Position numbers and translations under genes: made by a program | Shown: piece by piece, positions 48,205 through 59,104 of the stretch | Position numbering within the stretch: the first letter of the stretch is position 1 | Layout: every line of letters starts with the position of its first letter | Source: Benincasa hispida | Lineage: Eukaryota > Streptophyta > Magnoliopsida > Cucurbitales > Cucurbitaceae | Length of the DNA stretch: 64,000 nucleotides | Assembly (NCBI RefSeq): GCF_009727055.1 | Contig: NC_052354.1 | Span: 37,376,543 to 37,440,542 of the forward strand | Direction of reading: 5' to 3' | The notes under the pieces: generated by a model | What the model was told of the DNA's origin: nothing | The model's input: only the letters and a program-made list of their open reading frames with translations | The model's database searches: none

Positions 48205-48787
48205 AATCTAATCTAGGATTGACACTGAACAGCGGTCAAAAAAATCTTTAAGTACCTTCAGAGAATGAGGGGCTATATGCTTGTATATAGAGATAAGGAT
48301 TTGATTCTTATAGGATACACGAACTCTGACTTTCAGACTGATTGGGATTCTCGGAAATCCACATCAATGTCAGTGTTTGAATTAGGGAGCTATAGTTTAG
48401 TGGAGCATCAATCAAGGATGTATCGCAGACTCCATTATGGAAACTGAATACATAGCTACTTATGAAGCTACTAAAGAGGTTGTTTAGCTTAAGAAGTTAC
48501 TTACTGATTTGGAAGTTATTCCAAATATGTCTTTACCCATCCCACTTTATTGTGATAATAGTGGTGTTGTGGAAAATTCTAAGGAATCTAGGAAACATCG
48601 AATATGCAGACATATTGAGCGGATATATCACTTGATTCGGGAGATTGTGCATCGAGGTGACGTGATTGTCATGAAGATTACTTCGGAGCACAACGTTGTT
48701 GATCCATTTACAAAGGCTCTCACGGCTAAAGTGTTCAAGGGTCATCTAGAAAATTTAGGTCTACGGGATATGCCGCATGTTGTCTAG
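48205..48787 (+). pseudogene. Copia E RNase H
   Basis: Frame 48265-48447 reads MRGYMLVYRDKDLILIGYTN and DFQTDWDSRKSTSMSVFELG, then frameshifts at the METEY block. Frame 48509-48787 reads MEVIPNMSLPIPLYCDNSGV, YHLIREIVHRGDVIVMKITS, VVDPFTKALTAKVFKGHLEN and LGLRDMPHVV, then stop. The C-terminus has the full normal length. Confidence 0.87.
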
Positions 48788-48880
48788 GGCAAGTGGCAGA
48801 TGTTACTGAGGTATAGTGTATGCCCCAGTTTATTGTATTTTGTACTTTATTTTTATTTTACATTTGGCTCCCTAAGCTTT

Positions 48881-48896
48881 AGGAAAAGTGGGAGAT
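48881..48896 (+). other. Polypurine tract of copia E
   Basis: AGGAAAAGTGGGAGAT directly before the LTR start TATTGGGATTAGTGTCC. Confidence 0.75.
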
Positions 48897-49936
48897 TATT
48901 GGGATTAGTGTCCTAAATCTCTTTTATATTCTTGTAGTTTGAAAACTTTGTATAAACAAATTGTTATTAATAAAATAATTGTTATTTTATGAGCATACAT
49001 TCAATCCAATAAACTAGATTATTCATGTCGAGACATGTGAGCGTGAGTATCCTATACAAAGAGTTTGTATAAGACCATACCATGAAATGATTAATCTCAT
49101 TTTATGACACCATTAATAATAGAGACTTACATTTCACAACAATGATCATAGGTGACATGACCTGAATTCTGAGTGAGCTCTGAACTCCTACCTATGTAGG
49201 CAGTCGTTTTATTTGTACGGGTGAAATTGGTCAAATTGTCAACTCAATATGCCTACCATTTTGAAGATTCGTCTGATTGGGGAGTTAAGAACATAGCTAC
49301 ACAAGACGGAATTCACTCATTCCCTGATGTTGGGATAAGTAGATAAATTTCTCCCTTAAGGGTTGATTATGGGGCTTGAACAATGTGGACACACCCTCTC
49401 TTGGCCCGAGAGAGACTTGGTCATAGTTGAACTATAACTTATTGTTCATTAGAGGGATTAGTGGTACTTAAGAAGTTAGAAGTAACTACAGGGATAAAAA
49501 GGTAATTTTGATCAAACTGTACTTACGGGCAATTTGTGAAGGGTCATCGCACTGTTGACTTGTTATATTCAATGGACACAAAAATATATTTGTAGTACGA
49601 AGAGTGCAGTTGTTGGTCTTTAGTGGAGTGACCGATAGTTAATGGGTGTTGGGTAATTCAATTAAAGGAATTTAATTAATTATCCAAGTACTATTGGAGC
49701 TTCAATCTATAGGTCATAAGGTCCCCTCTGTTGCTCAACGGGGATTTTGAGAATTAATGTTGGATTAATTTGAATTATTCAAATTAATTGAGGGAATTAA
49801 TTATATGTGATATAATTAAATTAAAATTAATTATATGTTTGATATAATTAATATAATGTATTTGATACATTATAATATAAAGTTTTATTTAGAGAAATTA
49901 AATATTTGAATATGATTCAAATACTAATTAATTTAA
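48897..49936 (+). repeat. 3' LTR of copia E, truncated
   Basis: Collinear with the 5' LTR of E and the solo LTR at 43432 for about 1040 bp, to the 'gattcaaatactaatta' block. It then breaks off at a TG/CA repeat. The last 900 bp or so of the LTR are missing. Confidence 0.82.
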
Positions 49937-49981
49937 TGTGTGTGTGTGCGCGCACACACACAATACTAATTAATTTGATGT
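49918..49981. repeat. TG/CG/CA palindrome between short direct repeats
   Basis: Positions 939-962 of the 49 kb block are five TG, CGCG, five CA: a perfect 24-base palindrome of alternating purine and pyrimidine. It is bounded by two copies of an approximately 17-base string (atactaattaattt-A/G-atg) at about 49921-49937 and 49963-49981. The composition favours Z-DNA or cruciform extrusion. It marks the exact break of the E 3' LTR. Confidence 0.8.
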
Positions 49982-50985
49982 TTAATCCTTTTGTGTGTGA
50001 TGTCTTTTGATATTTAATTCTTCAAACTAATTTTGACGATATAAAACTTGCATTTAAAATTTGTAAAATTGAAAACTAAGTTAATTTTGAGTAATTAAAA
50101 GTGTGTTTTCGAGTGATTTTAAACATGAAAAAAGTGATTTTTGATGATTTTAAAATCACTCCTAAACATCACTAAAATAAAATGGGTTGTGGGTTGGGCT
50201 TTTTAAATGGTTGGGCTTAAATTTTTTTAAAAAAATTGACCCACGTATCCCCTTCACATATCTAGAAGCAGATATGCGTATCTGAAAATTAAAAATTAAA
50301 AAAATTAAAAAAAATCAGATACTTCAAATCACGTATTAGACACATATCTACCATGTATCTGAATGTATCTGTATCTGATACCGATTCTCTGCACCTGCAC
50401 AATTAGAAGTATTTGTGCTTCCTAGATACCCAAATACATGAGTTTTCTCTATTTCCAATGGTTTTTTCTCTCTCTTACTTTTTTTTTTCATTTTATTTGT
50501 TTTTCTTCTTTGTTGATATTGGGTAATTTATTTAATTTTTATAAATATGATTAAATGAAATTTATAATTGATATATATAATTAATTTTATTAATAAGAAT
50601 GTAATATAATAATTTATTCTATTATTATGAATTAATATGAAAAACCATAATCTTTAAAAAAAACATATAAATAATCATAATTATATTTGGTTAAATCCTT
50701 TTTTATTGGTAATATATATTAACATCATAAATTATATATTTAAATTATTAATTAGTCTATAAAAAATATTAATTAATTAACTAATAATAAAATGGGCAAT
50801 TGCAACTTTAATAAAAAAAAATTGAAAATTGGGTGTGTATCCCTAGGTTTTGCTTTTTTGCAAACATGTCAAAAAACTTTTGTCTGAAAATTTGATTCCT
50901 ATCTGATTTCTATGTGATTGTTATCTGATTTCTATGTGATTGTTATCTGATTGTTATATGATTGTCACATCTGCAATTACAAAAA
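49982..50985. other. AT-rich intergenic DNA
   Basis: No coding potential and no similarity to the elements around it that I can see. Near 50895-50965 a short unit close to 'ctgatttctatgtgattgttat' is repeated about three to five times. The rest is AT-rich with A- and T-runs. Confidence 0.6.
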
Positions 50986-51338
50986 TGTTGAAGTCATTGA
51001 AGGAGAAATTTTGGACCAATCACAAATTGCCACGTCATTTACTAAATTAATAACCAAATTCCAAATCATCAAATTTGGAACCAATTAGAAGTGAACATGT
51101 GTCTCGAATTGAAGTTGAAAATAAAGTCCAATGACGTCATGTGGTTTGATCGTGATCGTTGAATCAGATAAGATTAATTTGACCCAATTCGATATTATTA
51201 TTTGGGTTAAAATTCAACTAAGCCCAAAAATAGGTTGAATTTGACCCAAATATCAAATCAGACCCAAATTCAATTAATTAGGCCCAAAGGCCAGACCCAT
51301 GGACCAACTAAGCCCATATAAAGCTCATAAGAAACCTC

Positions 51339-51347
51339 TATAAATAG
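51339..51347 (+). promoter_or_regulatory. LTR TATA box of the gag-only element
   Basis: TATAAATAG inside CCTCTATAAATAGAGG, conserved at 58319-58327 in the 3' LTR. It lies about 350 bp into the LTR, after a region rich in 'aggcccaaaggcc'-like strings. Confidence 0.65.
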
Positions 51348-51843
51348 AGGTCCTACCTCTTCATTTAGGGGAATTGAAGGCAAAATCTCTCTAAAGATCT
51401 GAAGTCTAAAGCTTCAAGGATTGAAGAACATAACTCCTCCAAAGCTTTGAGGATTAGAAGATGCAAAAACTCTGAAGATCAGAAGACATATCATAAACTC
51501 TGAAGATCAGAAGACACTAAAGCTCTGAAGATCATAAGACATATCAAAGTTCTGAAGACCAAAGTCCTTTGAAGATACAAGCAATCTGAGCATCCTTGAA
51601 AACTAAAGTACTTTGGAGATACAAGCATTCTGAAGACCGAAGTCCTTGGAAGATACAAGCATTCTTCTAAGACTTCAACTCCAAAATCATCATGCACTTC
51701 ACTTCCTCAAATCAAGCGTACGCATTCGACTGAGAGAGAATCAGAGGATCAAGTGCTAGAGATCGAACCACATCACATCAATATCAACTCAAGTTCAACT
51801 CCACAAAACAAGTTTCTTCAGAAGCCTAGTGCGAGCACTAATC

Positions 51844-52135
51844 ATCCAAGAAGATTAACAAGCCCAAAGGCCGATCATCGAGGAAGATCATAAAGCCCAA
51901 AGGCCCATCATCCAAGAAGATCAACAAGTCCAAAGGCTGGTCATCCAAGAAGATCAACAAGCCCAAAAGTCGATCATCCAAGAAGATCAACAAGCCCAAA
52001 GGCCGATCATCCAAGAAAATCATCAAGCCCAAAGGCTGATCATCCAAGAAGATCAACAAGCACAAAGGCCAATCACCGAAAAATATCAACAAGCCCAAAG
52101 CCCGATCATCCAAGAAGATTAACCAGCTTAAAGAC
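51844..52135 (+). repeat. 33-bp tandem array in the 5' LTR
   Basis: Eight full units and one partial unit of a 33-bp repeat (catccaagaagatcaacaag plus cccaaaggccgat). The 3' LTR has four full and one partial unit (58829-58975). A 33-bp period is 11 codons, which leaves a long open frame on the minus strand that is not a gene. Confidence 0.9.
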
Positions 52136-52262
52136 TATAGTTTATTTTGAAAGCATCAAAATATTATGTATTAGAGATTGTATTCACTTTCCACAAAATT
52201 AATACAAATACGAAGTTCAAGTTCCACGAAATAAATTTCTCTTGAAATCTCGTGCAAACAAA

Positions 52263-52281
52263 TTGGCACGACGAGTGGGAC
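52263..52281 (+). other. Possible primer-binding site
   Basis: TTGGCACGACGAGTGGGAC, two bases after the LTR. It resembles the gypsy-type TTGGCGCCGTCTGTGGGA site in start and end but differs in the middle. Confidence 0.45.
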
Positions 52282-52330
52282 CTCTCTACCTCTCATCTCT
52301 TTCTCATCATCCAAATCAACAAATCTACAT

Positions 52331-53483
52331 ATGGCACTAAAGAAAGTTGCATCTAAAGCTATCATCGTAAGCGACACTTACATAAGCTCTGTCTTCACGG
52401 AGAAAATCTTAGAACAGCTGATGGAATCTTCTAAAGGCGAGATCATCATAAGAGAAAATCTCTTGTTTGATAACTCTACCTCTACTTCTAACCAATCAAA
52501 GGAAGAATCATACCTTAATGTAGTGTCTGCCATGATGGCAGACGTGAAGGCTGAGTTGGTGATGGCAAAGATGGAGAGAAAGATAAATCTCCTAATGAAA
52601 TTTGTAGAAGAGCAAGATCATGAAATCACTACTTTAAGAGATCAAATACAGGCTTGAGAAACTGCTGAGTCGAGTCAATCTCTAGTTATAAAAGCCAATG
52701 ACAAAGGAAAGATTGTCTTGCAAGAGGACAAGCCGCAACAATTTACCTCTATCGCCACCCTGTCAGTTCAACAACTGCAGGATATGATTACAAACTCCAT
52801 AAGGGCTCAATATGGACGATCGTCGTAATCTTCCTTCATGTACTCCAAGCTGTACACCAAGAGAATCAACAATCTAAGAATGCCAACTGGGTATAAACCT
52901 CCAAAGTTCTAGCAATTCGATAGAAAGGGAAATCCATGTTGCTCACTTCATTGAAACCTACGAAAATGCAGGAACCAGAGGAGACTAGTTAATTAGACAG
53001 TTCGTCCGTACCTTGAAAGGAAACACTTTCGATTGGTATACCGATCTAGAGCCGAAAGCGATTGACAACTAGGAATAGTTAGAAAGAAATCTCCTCAATT
53101 TCTTATATAGCACAAGGCGCATCATTAGCATGATGGAACTGACGAACACAAAACAGTGGAAGGGAGAGTCGGTCATTGACTACATCAACCGATGGATAGC
53201 TCTAAGTCTAGATTGCAAAGATAGACTCATTGAAGTATCTGCAGTGGATATGTGCACCCAAGGCATGCACTGGGAACTTCTCTACATTCTGCAAGGGATA
53301 AAGCCTCGTACATTTGAGAAGTTGGCATCACACGCTCATGATATGGAGTTGAGCATCGCCAATAGGGGAACTAAAGATTTCCTGGTCCCTAAAGAGAGAA
53401 AGGATAAAGAAGAAATTAAGGGCACTGAAGAGATCATAAGTAGTGCCATAAAAAAGTCTATGGTCCTTCATATGACCCGCTAA
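52331..53483 (+). pseudogene. Ty3/gypsy-type gag of the non-autonomous element
   Basis: Frame 1 (52331-52657) starts MALKKVASKAIIVSDTYISS and ends in a charged stretch (MERKINLLMKFVEEQDHEIT) that looks coiled-coil. It is followed with stops by QQLQDMITNSIRAQYG, PTGYKPPKF-stop-QFDRKGN, and RTLKGNTFDWYTDLEP. Frame 53130-53483 reads MMELTNTKQWKGESVIDYIN, MCTQGMHWELLYILQGIKP and MELSIANRGTKDFLVPKERK. This is the Retrotrans_gag pattern (DWYTDLEP...WxxLExxFLNRFYSTRR...QWKGESV). About five stops or frameshifts disable it. Confidence 0.82.
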
Positions 53484-54756
53484 AATTTCCTCCAAAGGAA
53501 AACAAACAAAATTTGATAGAAGGCACAATGAGGGTGAGAAGTATCATACAACTCTTAAAGAAAGACAGGAGAAGGTTTATCCATTCCCTGACTCTGATGT
53601 TGCCGACATGCTGGAGCAACTACTAGAGAAGAACTTTATTCAGCTGCCCGAATGAAAGCGACCGGAACAAACAAGAAAAGTAGATGATCCTAACTACTTT
53701 AAGTATCATAGAGTTATTAGTCACCCGGTTGAAAAGTGCTTCGTGCTGAAGGAGTTGATTCTAAAGTTGGTTCATGAAAAGAAGATTGAGTTGGAGCATG
53801 ATGAAATAGCTCAAACAAATCACGCAGTAGTAGCGATGACTTCAAGTGTTCCGACACCGTCTGCGTCTCATGATCAAAGAGAAAGCTTCATCCAGTTTAG
53901 GACTTTTGAGCATATAGTCGTTCGGTTCCAACAAGAGATTCTAACAACAGATTTTCGAAACAAAGATGATCCTGTTGAAGATGACAATGAAGGGTGGATA
54001 GTTGTGACTCGTCGAAAAAGAAGACAACCAAATTCCACCCATAAAGAGTCCGCTCCTATCAAATCTATAGAAGAAGGAACAAGACTCATAAAAAGAAAGG
54101 AAAAAATGAGGCATGGAAGCCTAAGCCTACTAAGGAAGAAGATGAAGACTTTCCTCAACTTCGGCGGTCAGTAACTTTGGTAGAATTTCTCCCAAAAAAG
54201 CTTTTTCAATAATCATTCAGAGGAAGTATTAGAAGTTCTTGGATGTCATGCTGTCAACAAAGCAAAAGTTGGCAACAGTCATATAACTATTAAAAAAGTC
54301 AATGATTCAAAAGAAATCGAGCAAAGAGTTCCTGTCTTGGATCGTATCAAGCCTTCAACTACACGATCTCCAATCTTCCAAAGATTGAGTATGGCCACGA
54401 TAGAATAAAGAAACCAATGTCCATTGCCTACTGCAGTTCGAACCTCGGATTTCAAAAGTCTAAGTATCTTCACATCAAAGAAAGATCAACATTCAACATC
54501 TTCTTTTGATCGTCTTAAGACAACAAGCAATCAACATAAAGGAAGGATAAAAATTTTGAAGGCAACATCATTTCATGAAGAAAACAATGACAAAAAGATT
54601 CATAGTTTTGTTTCTTCACGTATGAAGAGGAAATTGTCTGTTGATATAAATACAGAAGGTTCCTTGATAGTGAAGCTAAGACTCATCATATTAACAAATC
54701 CTACAAATAAAGAGGATGATCAAAGCCATGATGAAATAAGAGCTTCTAAAATGTAA
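53484..54756 (+). pseudogene. C-terminal gag region of the gag-only element
   Basis: Reads YPFPDSDVADMLEQLLEKNF, then DDPNYFKYHRVISHPVEKCF (a zinc-knuckle-like C..H..C pattern). Frame 53743-54174 continues VLKELILKLVHEKKIELEHD, NEGWIVVTRRKRRQ, and a frameshift leads to EDEDFPQLRRSVTLVEFLPK. The tail has two similar units, LDRIKPSTTRSPIFQRLSMA and LSIFTSKKDQHSTSSFDRL, then MKRKLSVDINTEG and a stop at 54756. In full polyproteins this precedes the protease, which is absent here. Confidence 0.72.
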
Positions 54757-55290
54757 ATGTAAAAGCTCCTCATCGCAAGAGCCTAAACTGCATGTTGCTC
54801 CTGGCCTGCATGAGCTTAAAAGGTGAACGGCCCAAAAAAATCTCTTTATTGAACTATGTTATGACTTGATCCCTGTCATTGTAAAGGGTACATAGGCAGC
54901 TTGAAAGACACTTCAAGTTCAGTCCATAAAAAAAAACATTTGAAATACGTCATGACTTGATCCCTTTCTTCAAAGATACACAGGCAACTTAAAGAGATTT
55001 AAGTTCAGTCCATAAAAAAGGTACCACAATCACCCTACGTATGATGCTACACGACAGATTGAATATGTTCATCCCTGTTGGGGGCAACACAATAAATTGA
55101 AGATATTCATCCATTTAAGGAGCTAACACAGTAAATTAAAAGCACACACTTGGAATGGTGTTTCGCTTCCTCTTCGAAGTCAAGTACGGAGGCTTCATCG
55201 CTTCCTCTTTGAAGTCAAATTTAGATGTTTCATTTCTTCCTATTCGAAGTTCAAGTTCAGTGCGACTTCCCTACTTCCCCTAAAAAATAT
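54757..55290 (+). repeat. Noncoding region with an 86-bp tandem duplication
   Basis: The block 'atgacttgatccctgtcatt' ... 'ttcaagttcagtccataaaa' occurs twice (about 54852-54935 and 54938-55018). Similar 'gacttgatccct..taggcagc' blocks are common in the 3' untranslated parts of plant gypsy elements. The rest to 55290 shows only short repeated 'ttcgaagtcaag' strings. Confidence 0.65.
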
Positions 55291-56820
55291 TATTCCCTAC
55301 AACTTTGTTTCTTCTCTAAAAGTTTTTGTAGTTTCGTCTCCTCTACAAAGATGTTGGCACTGCTGTTTCTTCATCTCCAAGTTTGAGGATCAGATTGCTG
55401 CTTTAATAGTTGCACCACTGTTTTTCCATCTTGGAATTTGATGGTCAAACTGCTGCTTCCCCGTCTCTAGGTTCGAGGGTTGCAATATTGCTTCTACAAC
55501 TCTAACTTCTATGGTTGCATTGATGCCTCTCCATCTCCAAATTCGATGGCTACACTATTGCTTCTTCGTCTCTAAGTTCAAGGGTTGGATTGCATGCCCC
55601 TTCATCTTCAAGTTCAGAGGCGTCATCGATGTTCTTCCATCTTCAAGTTTAGAAGCTTCATTGATTTCCCTCCATCTTCAAGTTCATAGACTTCTTCGAT
55701 GCCCATCTACAAATTTGAAGACTTCATTAATGTTTCTCCATCTTCAAGTTTAGAGGTTTCATCCATGCTCTATCTTCATGCTCGAGTTTGGAGGCTTTGC
55801 AATGGCATCTTCATGCTCAAAGTCGCAAAGTCAAGCCTATTGTCGATGATTCAGCAATGCTTCATTAAACTCAAATGCGGAGAATTTGCTGATGCTTTTT
55901 CAAAGTCAAATGTAAAGGTCTCGTTGATGCTCCTCTATCTTCAAATTCAGAGGCTGTATCGATGCTTCTCCATCTTCAAGTTCAAGATCGGCATACATGG
56001 CCTGCTTCCATCTTCAAGTTCAAGATCGGTGTGCATGACTCCACTTCCATCTTCAAGTTCAAGATCGGTATGCATGGCTCCGCTTCCATCTTCAAGTTTA
56101 AGATTGGTGTGCATGGCTCTGCTTTCATATTCAAGTTCAAGGTCAATGTATCTGGCTCTGCTTCATCTTCAAGTTCAAGGTCGATGTGCGCGGCTTCGCT
56201 CCATCTTTAAGTTTAAGGTTGGTGAGCATGGCTCCACTCCATCTTCAAGTTATGGTTGGTGTGCATTGTTTGGTTCCATCTTCAATGTCTCCATCTACGA
56301 AGTTATGATGCGGCTTCACTTCATCTCTAAAGTCATGGCATGGCTTCACTTCATCTCCAAACTGATGGCACGGCTTTGCTTCATCTTCAAAGTCTGGCAT
56401 AACTCGCTTCATCTCCAAAGTCTTGCGTGGCCCGCTTAATCTCCCAAGTCTGGCGTGGCTTGCTTCATCTCCCAAGGCTGGCGTGACTCGCTTCATCTCC
56501 CAAGGCTGGTCTGGCTTGCTTAATCTCCAAAGTCTGGTGTGGCTCGCTTCATCCTCACAAATCTGGCATGGCTCGCTTCATCTTCACAAGTCTGGCGTGG
56601 CTTCGTTTCATCTTCACAAGTCTGGCGTGGCTTCGCTTCATCTTCACAAGTCTGGCGTGGCTTCGCTTCATCTTCACAAGTCTGGCGTGGTTTCGCTTCA
56701 TCTTCATAAGTCTGGTGCGGCTTCGCTTCATCTCCACAAGTCAAGTGCGACTTCGCTTCATCTCCAAAAATCAAGTGCGACTTCGCTTCATCTCCAAAAG
56801 CCAAGTGCAGCTTCGCTTGG
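55291..56820 (+). repeat. Chain of minisatellites with 39-bp and 30-bp units
   Basis: Three zones share the string 'catcttcaagtt' or 'catcttcacaagtc'. 55360-55960 has loose 30-60-bp units. 55965-56285 has about seven units of 39 bp (cttccatcttcaagttcaag plus atcggtgtgcatggctcca). 56335-56820 has about sixteen units of 30 bp (cttcatcttcacaagtctgg plus cgtggcttcg). Because 39 and 30 are multiples of three, long repetitive frames stay open on both strands; I do not count these as genes. Confidence 0.88.
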
Positions 56821-57075
56821 AAGAAAAAAAACAAAAAAGAGGAAGTTAAAAAAAAAGAAAGAAAGAAAACATAACAGAAAAGATCAAAAGAAAGAAAAAG
56901 AAAAAGAAAGAAAGAAAAACAAAAAAGGGAAAAAAAAAAAGAAGAAAAATTGAAAGAAAAAAAGAAGAAAAAATGGTGGAAAAAAAAAGAAAGAAGAAGA
57001 AAGAAAACATTGGAAGAAGAAGAGAAAAATGAGAGAAAGGAAAGTGTAGAAGAAGAGAAGAGGATGAAGATAATG
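56821..57075 (+). repeat. Purine-only tract (A/G)
   Basis: About 250 bp almost entirely A and G on the plus strand (aaagaaagaaagaaaac, gaagaagaaag). It lies between the minisatellites and an AT-rich region. Too long and too far from the LTR to be the polypurine primer itself. Confidence 0.85.
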
Positions 57076-57119
57076 AAGGGATTTAGGGTCTTTTTATAGA
57101 GGTTACCAGATTCGGTAAC

Positions 57120-57845
57120 AAATTAGAAAATCTAAATAAAATAAAGATTTAATTTAAAATATTAAATTTTTATTAGATTTTCTAATTTGATTCTATCCTA
57201 ATCTCAAATTAAATTAAAAATTTTAATTAAACAAGTTTCCTATTTAATTTAATTTTGTTAGATTTTGTCCTCAAATTTATTCTCAACTAAGATTTGGACG
57301 TATTCCAAATTTTATTTAAAATCAAATTTAAATTGTGAAAAAAAAATCACAAATAAAATTTGGCCATATTCCAAATTTTATTCAAAATTAAATTGTTCAA
57401 GATGAAATTGTAAATAAAATCTCAAATTAAAATTTGGTCATATTCCAAATTTTATCCCAAATCTAAATCATACAAATTCATATTTTTATCCTCAAGCTAA
57501 ATTATTAAGGATAAAATCTCAAATTAAAATTTGGGATCTTCTAAATTTTATATCAAATTCATCTAAATTTAGGTTCTTATCCTTTTCCAAATCAAACTGT
57601 GGGAAAGTTTTAAAATTCATCCCAAATTAAAATTTGGCCATATTCCAAATTTTATTCCAAGATCAAATTATTCAAACTTGAGTTTTTATCTTCAATCAAA
57701 ATAAATTGCGAATAAAGAAAAAAATCTCAATTGATACCTTACTAAAATTTGGGTAAGTTCCAAATTTTATCTCCATCCAAATCAAATTGGGGTAAAATCT
57801 CAAATTAAAATTTGGCTATATTCTAAATTTTAATTATTCATAGTT
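57120..57845 (+). repeat. AT-rich repeat with self-complementary units
   Basis: Six to eight imperfect units built round 'aaatttggccatattccaaa' and 'ttttatt'. Since 'aaatttgg' and 'ccaaattt' are reverse complements, each unit can fold on itself. No protein. Confidence 0.75.
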
Positions 57846-57948
57846 TGACTAACACATCAACTGAGGTCAAATTCAAGAACAAAATATATTTGAATTCCGA
57901 TCCCAACTTCATCTTTTTCGAGATTCATCCATCCGTAAGCGTGCATAA

Positions 57949-57966
57949 ATCTCGAAAAGAGGCATT
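57949..57966 (+). other. Polypurine tract of the gag-only element
   Basis: CTCGAAAAGAGGCATT just before the TGTTGAAGG start of the 3' LTR. Confidence 0.6.
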
Positions 57967-59104
57967 TGTTGAAGGAGAAATTTTGGACCAATCACAAATT
58001 ACCACGTTATTTACTAAATTAATGACCAAAGTCTAAATCATCAAATTTGGGACCAATTAGGGGTGGACATGTGTCTCGAATGGAAGTTGAAGACAAAGTT
58101 CAATGACGCCATGTACTTTGATCGTTACCGTTGAATCAAATAAGATTAATTTGACCAAATTTGATATTATTATTTTGGTTAAAATTCAACTAAGCCTATT
58201 TGAATTTGACGAATGTCAAATCATACCCAAATCCAATTAATTGGCCCCAAAGGCCAGACCCATGGACCAACCAAGCTCAATTTGGGCCCAAGCCCATATA
58301 AAGCCCATAAGAAACCTCTATAAATAGAGGACCTACCTCTTCATTTAGAGGGGAGGAGGGGAGAATTTAAGACAAAATCTCTCTGAAGATCTGAAGTCCT
58401 CCAAAGCAGCTTTGAGGATCAGAAGACCCTAAAGCTCTAAAGATCAAAAGACATATCATAAGCTCTAAAGATCAAAAGACATATCATAAGCTCTAAAGAT
58501 CAGAACATATCAAAGTTTTGAAGATCAAAGTCCTTTGAAGATACAAGCAATCTGACCACGCTTGAAAACTGAAGTCCTTTGGAGATACAAGCATTCTGAA
58601 GACCGAAGTCCTTGGGAGATACAAGCATTCTTCCAAGACTTCAACTCCAAGATCATCACGCACTTCGCTTCTTCAAATCAAGCGTACGCATTCGACTGAG
58701 AGAGAATCAAAGGATCAAGTGCTAGAGATCGAACCACATCGCATCAAATCAACATTAACATCAACTCAAGTTCAACTCCACAAAACAAGTGTATCCGGAA
58801 GCCTCGTGTGAGCACTAATCATCAAAGAAGATCAACAAGCCCAAAGGCTGATCGTCCAAGAAGATCATAAAGCCCAAAGGTCGATCATCCAAGAAGATCA
58901 ACAAGTCCAAAAGTCGATCATCCAAGAAGATCAACCAGCCTAAAGGCCGATCATCCAAGAAAATCACCAGTTTAAAGACTATAGTTTATTTTGAAAGCAT
59001 CAAAATATTATGTATTAGAGATTGTACTCATTTTCCACAAAATTAATACAGATACAAAGTTCAAGTTCCACGAAATAAATTTCCCTTGAACTCTCGTGCG
59101 AATA
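57967..59104 (+). repeat. 3' LTR of the gag-only element
   Basis: 1138 bp, collinear with the 5' LTR except for four fewer 33-bp units (58829-58975) and small indels. TATA box at 58319. The end (GTGCGAATA) is mutated compared with GTGCAAACA. Confidence 0.88.

Larger units (their letters stand above)
50986..52260 (+). repeat. 5' LTR of the gag-only element
   Basis: 1275 bp starting TGTTGAAG and ending GCAAACA. It carries a TATA box at 51339 (CCTCTATAAATAGAGG, itself an imperfect palindrome), a stretch of 'ctgaagatcagaagac' units (about 51390-51660) and the 33-bp array at 51844-52135. Compared with the 3' LTR it has a 9-bp duplication right after the start (gaagtcatt). Confidence 0.88.
50986..59104 (+). 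mobile_element. Gag-only LTR retrotransposon (TR-GAG-like, Ty3/gypsy-type gag)
   Basis: Two LTRs in direct orientation (50986-52260 and 57967-59104) enclose about 5.7 kb. The internal part holds a gag-type gene (52331 to about 54756) and then only tandem repeats and AT-rich DNA. I find no protease, RT, RNase H or integrase motif in any frame, so the element needs another element's enzymes. Direct LTRs, a primer-site-like sequence after the first and a purine tract before the second define it. No target duplication is evident (aaaaa before, atggc after). Confidence 0.8.

Noticed and set aside
51838..52113. Open minus-strand frame coding an 11-residue repeat
   Set aside because: It is the translation of the 33-bp LTR array; the period is a multiple of three, so it stays open by chance. 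The matching array in the 3' LTR is shorter.
56570..56820. Regular 30-bp repeats that might suggest a CRISPR array
   Set aside because: Units are contiguous with no unique spacers, and the context is a plant retrotransposon.
56423..56953. 176-codon plus-strand frame and overlapping minus-strand frames
   Set aside because: Translations of the 30-bp minisatellite and the purine tract in several frames at once; no family motif.
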